Origin: WLWS01 sp965243105
GTDB lineage: Bacteria > Pseudomonadota > Gammaproteobacteria > Eutrophobiales > Eutrophobiaceae
Length of the DNA: 64,000 bases
Reading direction: 5' to 3'
NCBI GenBank assembly: GCA_965243105.1
Contig: CBDEUC010000003.1
Span: 1,488,001-1,552,000 of the forward strand
In this document: positions 58,853 to 64,000 of the stretch, in pieces
How positions within the stretch are numbered: the stretch's first letter is position 1
How the letters are laid out: the number at the start of each line of letters is the position of its first letter
Program-made: the position numbers and the translations under genes
Notes under the pieces: model-generated
The model's input: only the letters and a program-made list of their open reading frames with translations
The model's database searches: none
Told to the model about the DNA's origin: nothing

Positions 58853-60454
58853 ATGAGCGAAGCAGTCGGTCACGAAGAGCATCACGACGATCACGATCAT
58901 AAGCCGAGCGGCATTGGTCGCTGGTTGTTCTCAACCAACCACAAGGACATAGGCACCATGTACCTGGTGTTTGCCCTTATCATGTTTTTCATCGGCGGCG
59001 CCATGGCGATGATTATCCGCGCCGAGCTTTTTCAACCAGGCTTGCAATACGTGGACCCGCAGTTTTTTAACTCCATGACAACGGTGCATGCACTGGTGAT
59101 GATATTTGGTGCGCTCATGCCAGCCGGTGTAGGTCTTGCCAACTGGATGATCCCGATGATGATTGGTGCGCCGGACATGGCCATGCCGCGTATGAATAAC
59201 ATGAGCTTCTGGATCCTGCCCTTTGCTTTTACGCTGCTGCTCTCCACGCTTTTCATGGAAGGTGGTGCTCCGGCGGGTGGCTGGACCATGTACCCACCGC
59301 TGGTACTGCAAACAGGCGATGCATTTCCCTTCCTGATCTTTGCGGTGCATTTTCTGGGCGTGTCTTCGATCATGGGCGCGATCAACATTATTGCTACCGT
59401 GTTTAACATGCGCGCCCCGGGCATGACCTTTATGCGTTTACCGCTTTTTGTCTGGACCTGGATTATCACGGCATTCCTTCTGATTGCAGCAATGCCTGTA
59501 CTCGCCGGCGGCGTGACCATGCTGTTAACAGACAAGTTCTTTGGAACGGCCTTCTTTAATGCAGCTGGTGGTGGTGACCCTGTCATGTTCCAGCACATTT
59601 TCTGGTTCTTTGGTCATCCGGAAGTGTACATTCTGGTACTGCCCTCGTTTGGCGTTATCTCTCAGGTTATTCCGACCTTTGCTCGCAAGCCCCTGTTTGG
59701 CTATGAATCAATGGTCTATGCGACAGCGGCGATTGCCTTCCTGTCGTTCTTTGTATGGGCACACCACATGTTTACGGTTGGTATGCCGCTTACCGGTGAA
59801 CTGTTCTTCATGTATGCCACCATGTCCATCGCGGTACCGACCGGGGTGAAAATATTTAACTGGATGGCAACCATGTGGAAAGGCTCCATGACTTTTGAAA
59901 CACCGATGCTTTTTGCTATCGGCGTCCTGTTCATGTTTTCACTGGGCGGTTTCACCGGGCTGATGATGGGTATCACGCCAGTAGACTTCCAGTACCATGA
60001 CACTTACTTCATTGTTGCCCACTTTCACTACGTGATCGTGCCCGGCATTATCTTTGGTGTAATCAGTGGCATATATTTCTGGCTGCCTAAATGGACTGGA
60101 AACATGTATGACGAGAAGCTGGGCAAGCTGCATTTCTGGCTATCAACCATTTCTGTAAACGTGCTTTTCTTCCCGCAACACTTCCTCGGGCTGGCAGGTA
60201 TGCCAAGACGTATACCTGATTACAACATCCAGTTCACCGAGTGGAATATGATTTCAAGCCTGGGCGGTTTTGCTTTTGGCCTGAGCCAGCTAATCATGGT
60301 GTGGGTGGTTATCAAGTGTGTTCGCGGCGGTGAAAAAGCTACGGACCAGGTGTGGGAAGGTGCCCATGGTCTCGAGTGGACCTTGCCGTCACCACCACCA
60401 TTCCATAGTTTTACGGTGCCACCGCAGGTGACTGACGCCACGGCGCATTCTTAA
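58853..60454 (+). CDS. coxA: CoxA, cytochrome c oxidase subunit I
   Basis: This 533-residue membrane protein with twelve helices holds the low-spin haem and the haem-CuB centre where oxygen is reduced and protons are pumped. It shows the CuB and haem ligands in WFFGHPEVYILVLPSFG, HHMFTVGM and HDTYFIVAHFHYV, and the D-channel region NWMIPMMIGAPDMAMPRMNN. These features mark an A-type haem-copper oxidase. Ribosome-binding site is AGAGGAAAGG. A His-rich N-terminal run (residues 5-19) is notable but not unusual. Confidence 0.96.
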   Translation: MSEAVGHEEHHDDHDHKPSGIGRWLFSTNHKDIGTMYLVFALIMFFIGGAMAMIIRAELFQPGLQYVDPQFFNSMTTVHALVMIFGALMPAGVGLANWMIPMMIGAPDMAMPRMNNMSFWILPFAFTLLLSTLFMEGGAPAGGWTMYPPLVLQTGDAFPFLIFAVHFLGVSSIMGAINIIATVFNMRAPGMTFMRLPLFVWTWIITAFLLIAAMPVLAGGVTMLLTDKFFGTAFFNAAGGGDPVMFQHIFWFFGHPEVYILVLPSFGVISQVIPTFARKPLFGYESMVYATAAIAFLSFFVWAHHMFTVGMPLTGELFFMYATMSIAVPTGVKIFNWMATMWKGSMTFETPMLFAIGVLFMFSLGGFTGLMMGITPVDFQYHDTYFIVAHFHYVIVPGIIFGVISGIYFWLPKWTGNMYDEKLGKLHFWLSTISVNVLFFPQHFLGLAGMPRRIPDYNIQFTEWNMISSLGGFAFGLSQLIMVWVVIKCVRGGEKATDQVWEGAHGLEWTLPSPPPFHSFTVPPQVTDATAHS

Positions 60455-60466
60455 GGAAGGCCATTA

Positions 60467-60583
60467 GTGGTAAACGAGGAAACACCACCGGAAGAGCTGA
60501 AAAAGAAAAATATTCGGCTCGCGTTTATCCTGGGAGGTATAGCGCTGTTTATTTACCTGGGTTTTATATTGAAGCACCTGTAG
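60467..60583 (+). CDS. 38-residue oxidase-cluster membrane protein
   Basis: The gene starts with GTG at 60467, behind AAGGAAGG, and encodes 38 residues: an acidic/lysine N-terminus (EETPPEELKKKN) and one membrane helix (about 17-35, AFILGGIALFIYLGFIL). The stop TAG is directly followed by the ctaG ATG. Small single-helix proteins of this size lie between coxA and ctaG in related bacteria and are often annotated as cytochrome oxidase small assembly protein. The role is inferred from place only. It is easily missed because of its length. Confidence 0.7.
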   Translation: MVNEETPPEELKKKNIRLAFILGGIALFIYLGFILKHL

Positions 60584-61159
60584 ATGTCTGAGGAAAATAT
60601 CAAGCGCACGACACGAAAGCTGGCACTGCTCTCGCTTGTCATGTTTGGATTTGGATATGCCCTGGTGCCGATGTACGACCTGTTTTGTGACATCACGGGT
60701 TTAAACGGAAAGACCGGGCAGATTACGGTTGCCGAAGGGCTGGAGTCGGGCCTCGATGAAAGCCGGCAGGTGACGGTGACATTTGATACAAACACCAGGC
60801 AGTTGCCGTGGGAGTTCACGTCACAGCAACGCAAGGTAACGGTAAACCCCGGGGAGCTTGGGGAGGCCAGCTTCCTGGTGGAAAACAAGTCGGATCGCGA
60901 TATCGTTGGCAGGGCTATTCCGAGCGTGGCTCCGACACAGGCGGCTGTATATTTTAACAAGACAGAGTGTTTTTGTTTTTCAGAACAATTATTGAAGGCA
61001 GGAGAGAGCAGGGAAATGAAAGTCAGGTTTATTGTTGACCCTGAACTTCCAAGCCGGATTGGCACACTCACCCTGTCCTATACTTTTTTTGCCCTGCCCG
61101 GGTCTGAAGCGGTGGCAGACCAGGCTGTTCCAAAACAGGAACAGGGCGAGAGCATTTAG
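60584..61159 (+). CDS. ctaG: CtaG/Cox11, copper delivery to CuB
   Basis: The protein has 191 residues. One N-terminal membrane helix (about 12-30) is followed by a periplasmic immunoglobulin-like domain with the copper-binding KTECFCFSEQLL motif at about residues 125-136. It supplies copper to CuB of subunit I. It starts at the base after the stop of the 38-residue gene and is followed by coxC. Confidence 0.94.
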   Translation: MSEENIKRTTRKLALLSLVMFGFGYALVPMYDLFCDITGLNGKTGQITVAEGLESGLDESRQVTVTFDTNTRQLPWEFTSQQRKVTVNPGELGEASFLVENKSDRDIVGRAIPSVAPTQAAVYFNKTECFCFSEQLLKAGESREMKVRFIVDPELPSRIGTLTLSYTFFALPGSEAVADQAVPKQEQGESI

Positions 61160-61186
61160 AATTAAAACTATATAAGAGGAAAGTCT

Positions 61187-62062
61187 ATGTCTGATTCACA
61201 TGGCGCATATTTTATTCCCGAACCAAGTCGTTGGCCGATCGTGGGGACGCTGGCCTTGTTTGTCACCTTTATCGGTGCCGCGGTCATGCTCAATGGCTCC
61301 GGCTGGGGTACTTTTATCCTGGGGCTTGGCGTAGGCGCCCTTGTTTACATGTTTGCCGGCTGGTTTACCGACGTTATTGGTGAAAGCCTCGCGGGCTATT
61401 ACAACAAGCAGGTGGACATCAGTTTTCGCTGGGGCATGGGCTGGTTTATTTTTTCCGAGGTCATGTTCTTTGCCGCATTTTTCGGTGCGCTTTATTATGC
61501 CCGTATCTACTCTGTGCCATGGCTCAGTGGTGAAGGCGCAAAACTTGCGACCCACATGTTTCTCTGGCCTGATTTCGAAGCCAGCTGGCCACTTAACGCG
61601 ATGCCGGATCCCAGCAACTTTACCGTGTTCCACGAGGTTATCCCGGCATTTGGAATTCCAGCCCTGAACACGGCAATACTGCTTGCCAGTGGTGCAACAG
61701 TAACTTTTGCACACTGGGCACTGAAGAAAAATAACAGGAGCGGCCTCTGCTGGTGGCTGGCGGCAACTGTAGCGCTTGGGTTTATCTTTGTTTACTTCCA
61801 GATTGGTGAATATGCCGAGGCCTATGGTCACTTGAACCTGACGCTGAATTCCGGGATTTATGGCTCAACGTTTTTTATGCTCACAGGCTTTCATGGTTTT
61901 CATGTAACCATGGGCGCAACAATGTTGCTGGTCATCCTGGCGAGGTCAATGAGCGGCCATTTCAGCGATCACGACCACTTTGCCTTTGAGGGCGTGGCCT
62001 GGTACTGGCACTTTGTTGACGTGGTCTGGCTGGGGCTGTTTATATTCGTTTACTGGTTGTAA
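61187..62062 (+). CDS. coxC: CoxC, cytochrome c oxidase subunit III
   Basis: This membrane protein of 291 residues with seven helices has RWGMGWFIFSEVMFFAAFFGALYY, the FHEVIPAFGIPALNTAILL stretch and the C-terminal GFHGFHVTMG with WYWHFVDVVWLGLF, all typical. Subunit III stabilises the oxidase core. GAGGAAAG precedes the ATG. It ends the first oxidase gene run. Confidence 0.95.
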   Translation: MSDSHGAYFIPEPSRWPIVGTLALFVTFIGAAVMLNGSGWGTFILGLGVGALVYMFAGWFTDVIGESLAGYYNKQVDISFRWGMGWFIFSEVMFFAAFFGALYYARIYSVPWLSGEGAKLATHMFLWPDFEASWPLNAMPDPSNFTVFHEVIPAFGIPALNTAILLASGATVTFAHWALKKNNRSGLCWWLAATVALGFIFVYFQIGEYAEAYGHLNLTLNSGIYGSTFFMLTGFHGFHVTMGATMLLVILARSMSGHFSDHDHFAFEGVAWYWHFVDVVWLGLFIFVYWL

Positions 62063-62072
62063 AAATCAGCTA

Positions 62073-62100
62073 GCCTGGCAATTCCGTTACTCTGCCAGGC
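62073..62100. terminator. bidirectional terminator candidate between coxC and the DUF2909 gene
   Basis: GCCTGGCA (62073-62080) and TGCCAGGC (62093-62100) form an 8-base perfect stem. The 3' arm lies inside the last codons of the convergent gene. On the minus strand a TGATTTTT run follows the stem after a few bases. On the plus strand no T-run follows. Confidence 0.5.
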
Positions 62101-62371
62101 GATTGGGTTCTTCAGGGGGCGCTGCCGTTGGTGGCGCCTTTTCTGTTTGCACAGGAAATATTCCATGCGGCTTGATGAGTCCAAGGGCGTAGCCAACGAA
62201 TAGAGTAACAAACAGCAGTATCGATAGTGCCACCCTGAAGCTCAGAGATGTCACCATCCTCCTGGATTCGTTGTCGTCGTTGACCATGAAGAACAGCCCC
62301 ATTGCAAGAGAAGCCAGGATGGCCAGGAGCAGGATGATAATGACGGCTTTAAATAATACGGCAGGTGTCAC
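62087..62371 (-). CDS. DUF2909 twin-helix membrane protein
   Basis: The protein has 94 residues with two hydrophobic helices (about 7-29 and 44-66) and a proline/alanine-rich polar tail, which fits the DUF2909 'twin transmembrane' family. It starts with GTG at 62371. It lies on the opposite strand inside the oxidase cluster, between coxC and surf1, the same arrangement as in Pseudomonas (a DUF2909 gene beside the coxC-surf1 pair). Function is unknown. Confidence 0.82.
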   Translation of the reverse strand: MTPAVLFKAVIIILLLAILASLAMGLFFMVNDDNESRRMVTSLSFRVALSILLFVTLFVGYALGLIKPHGIFPVQTEKAPPTAAPPEEPNRLAE

Positions 62372-62451
62372 GGGTAAAGCTCACTAGTATTTGTGGCGTT
62401 TCAGTTTACACCGTTATGAATTTACAAGAACGAATTTTTATATAAAAACGC

Positions 62452-63189
62452 ATGCTAATCGGAAGCGTAGATTTTTCACCAAGACCCTGGTCCTGTATAG
62501 CAACCGGGGTGTTCCTGCTTTTGTTCGCCAGGCTCGGAGTATGGCAACTGGATCGCGCGGAATTGAAAGAAGGCCTGCTGGACGAAATCCAGTCCAGGCA
62601 GTCAATGGAAGAAATAACAAGCCTGGCCGTGGACATGGATGCCGAAGACCTTGCCTGGCGGCGCGCGAGACTGTCAGGCGTATTCCAGCCTTCACCCCTC
62701 GTGCTGCTTGATAATCGCGTGCGAGGCGGGCTTCCCGGTTATTTTGTCTACTCTGTGTTTCAAACAACGGCAGGCTATAACATACTGGTCAACCGTGGGT
62801 GGGTGCAGGCTATGCCACGACGTGAAGAGCTGCCTGAAATTTTCACGCCGCCCGAAGCCGTGGAAGTTTACGGTTCATTAAAATTGCCGCCACGAACAGG
62901 CAGGCTTCTCGCCGAGAATACAGACGAGGTTTTGCATGAACGTTTTATCAGGCTGCAATTTCTTGACCTGGACTACGTCAACCGAAATTACGATCTCGAC
63001 GTCGTGCCCATGGTGCTGCGTCTGGATGAGGGCGCGAGCGCTTCCTTTGAAACTGCCTGGACATCGCCGGCAACGGGCAAGGAGAAGCATCTTGGTTACG
63101 CATTCCAGTGGTTCGCCATGGCAACAGCCCTGGCAGTAATATTTGTTGTGCTGAACTCAAAAAGGATAGGAAACAATGACGCAGGATAA
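62452..63189 (+). CDS. SURF1 family cytochrome oxidase assembly protein
   Basis: The protein has 245 residues, with membrane helices at both ends (about 13-30 and 215-235) and a periplasmic domain with the GVWQLDRAELKE start, LLDNRVRGGLPGYFV and NRGWVQAMPRR typical of SURF1. It is thought to deliver haem a to subunit I. Its last 14 bases overlap the next gene. Confidence 0.9.
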   Translation: MLIGSVDFSPRPWSCIATGVFLLLFARLGVWQLDRAELKEGLLDEIQSRQSMEEITSLAVDMDAEDLAWRRARLSGVFQPSPLVLLDNRVRGGLPGYFVYSVFQTTAGYNILVNRGWVQAMPRREELPEIFTPPEAVEVYGSLKLPPRTGRLLAENTDEVLHERFIRLQFLDLDYVNRNYDLDVVPMVLRLDEGASASFETAWTSPATGKEKHLGYAFQWFAMATALAVIFVVLNSKRIGNNDAG

Positions 63190-63781
63190 TAAACGCGGTC
63201 GATTAGTCGTGGTGTTGATTTTTGCCCTGTTTGCGGCACCCGCCGTTATATCCTGGCTGTTGTTAAGTTATACAAGCATCGGAGAAAGCAGTGGCGGAAG
63301 CCATGGCAGCCTGGTTAGTCCACCCAGGCCACTGCCGAATATGCAGTTGCTTAATCTTGTTGACCCACAACAGCCTGAAGCGCTGCACGGTAAATGGAGT
63401 ATGCTTTACCTGCATGAAGGAAAGTGCCTCGAAGTATGCGCTGATAATCTTTATAAGATTCGACAAATTCGACTGGCATCAGGAAAATACGCGCCGCGCC
63501 TGCAACGCGTGCTTGTCCAGTTTGGCAGCGAGCAGCAACCGCTCAGTGAGCAACAGCTACAGGCATTTGCCGGGCAGCTGATGTTGAAAACGCAGGCCGC
63601 AGAAAATTTCCCCGGGGTTTCGGTATTCCAGCTGCAGCAGGACGACGCGCCGATGCAGCAGCGGCGAATTTACCTGGTGGATCCGCTTGGGAACCTGATG
63701 CTGTCCTACCCCGAAAATGCTGAACCAAAAGGCATAATCAAGGATCTAAAACGTTTATTACGTTATTCACGGATTGGTTAA
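63176..63781 (+). CDS. SCO/thioredoxin-like membrane-anchored protein of the oxidase cluster
   Basis: The protein has 201 residues. One N-terminal membrane helix (about 10-30) is followed by a thioredoxin-fold-like domain with the cysteine pair GKCLEVC (CxxxC, about residues 84-88), as in SCO copper chaperones. The downstream VDPLGNLMLSYPENA segment resembles the peroxiredoxin/SCO end, but the histidine ligand of SCO proteins is not obvious. A role in CuA or haem maturation is inferred. The genes flanking it are surf1 and ctaA. Confidence 0.75.
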   Translation: MTQDNKRGRLVVVLIFALFAAPAVISWLLLSYTSIGESSGGSHGSLVSPPRPLPNMQLLNLVDPQQPEALHGKWSMLYLHEGKCLEVCADNLYKIRQIRLASGKYAPRLQRVLVQFGSEQQPLSEQQLQAFAGQLMLKTQAAENFPGVSVFQLQQDDAPMQQRRIYLVDPLGNLMLSYPENAEPKGIIKDLKRLLRYSRIG

Positions 63782-64000
63782 TGACTGACAGAAAAAGATT
63801 CACGCTGTTTTGCCTGGTAGCGGTGCTGCTGGCCTATTTTGTGATTGTTCTTGGCGCCTATACTCGACTGACAGATTCGGGACTGGGGTGCCCAGACTGG
63901 CCGGGCTGTTATGGCAAGCTGTTCATGCCCGCGGGCGAAAGTTTTGAGACTCAGGCCAATAACGCCTATCCGGAACGCCCGCTGCAGCACGACAAGGCCT
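63781..64000 (+). CDS. ctaA: CtaA/Cox15, haem A synthase (3' part outside window)
   Basis: Only the first 73 codons are visible. The first membrane helix (about 7-28) is followed by the diagnostic LGAYTRLTDSGLGCPDWPGCYG segment, which includes the conserved periplasmic cysteines. CtaA oxidises haem O to haem A for the oxidase. The ATG at 63781 shares a base with the upstream stop. cyoE (haem O synthase) would be expected next by synteny. Confidence 0.92.
   Translation, partial: MTDRKRFTLFCLVAVLLAYFVIVLGAYTRLTDSGLGCPDWPGCYGKLFMPAGESFETQANNAYPERPLQHDKA

Noticed and set aside
1..64000. CRISPR array, insertion sequence, prophage, toxin-antitoxin or restriction locus
   Set aside because: I saw no regularly spaced repeats, no transposase, integrase or phage genes, and no base-composition break; every gene-sized stretch is filled by a conserved chromosomal gene.
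1..64000. tRNA or rRNA genes
   Set aside because: No cloverleaf-like segment with T-loop GGTTCGAATCC and CCA-proximal stem, and no rRNA stretch, was noticed in the spacers. A dedicated tRNA scan was not possible.

Overview
The window is core chromosome of a gammaproteobacterium outside the Enterobacterales, spanning the replication-origin neighbourhood. Evidence for this is the ubiquinone hydroxylase pair next to pepP-ygfB-zapA-6S RNA, the yrbG-kdsD-kdsC-lptCAB-rpoN-hpf-ptsN order, the rpmH-dnaA-dnaN-recF-gyrB block, and a Pseudomonas-like coxB-coxA-ctaG-coxC-surf1-ctaA cluster. The nitrogen-type phosphotransferase genes include an HPr kinase (hprK) and end with mgtE. That layout is known from Xanthomonas-like gammaproteobacteria and is absent from E. 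coli and Pseudomonas. I cannot assign a genus. The aa3-type oxidase and ubiquinone genes indicate an aerobic, respiring organism. I see no tRNA or rRNA genes, insertion sequences, prophage or CRISPR array.

Layout. 1-5.2 kb: ubiI (cut by the left edge), ubiH, pepP and ygfB on the minus strand, divergent from a ZapB-like coiled-coil gene, zapA and 6S RNA. 5.2-12.3 kb: ilvA and rpiA (divergent), a 50-residue membrane protein, dtd, a lytic transglycosylase with two solute-binding modules, and the muramic-acid recycling pair murU-amgK. 12.4-24.9 kb: a long plus-strand run for Kdo synthesis and lipopolysaccharide export, then rpoN, hpf, ptsN, hprK, rapZ, ptsO, enzyme I and mgtE. 24.9-30 kb: threonine aldolase, a TetR regulator, a DUF2782 gene and polA. 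30-35.1 kb: hisA, hisF, hisI, hisE, tatABC and a lipoprotein amidohydrolase. 35.2-42.9 kb: a rhodanese, ilvE and a lipopolysaccharide-core-type glycosyltransferase cluster. 42.9-53.6 kb: the origin region, with mnmE, yidC, yidD, rnpA and rpmH pointing left and dnaA, dnaN, recF and gyrB pointing right. 53.6-57.4 kb: comF and the biotin genes bioB, bioF, bioC and bioD. 57.7-64 kb: cytochrome c oxidase subunits and assembly factors, with ctaA cut by the right edge.

How the parts connect. Several blocks serve the envelope: Kdo and Lpt export, core glycosyltransferases, peptidoglycan turnover and recycling, YidC insertion and Tat export. The rpoN block joins sigma-54 to a phosphorelay (enzyme I, HPr, EIIA-Ntr) that has no sugar permease here and so probably only regulates. 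The most notable observations are a near-consensus sigma-54 promoter placed almost on the rpoN start codon, DnaA boxes with spaced 8-mer repeats in the dnaA-dnaN gap, a Tat-like lipoprotein amidohydrolase directly behind tatC, the duplicated sensor-like module of the transglycosylase, a 38-codon gene between coxA and ctaG, and a basic tail on LptA. I found no clearly new defence or mobile system; the window is mostly conserved housekeeping DNA.
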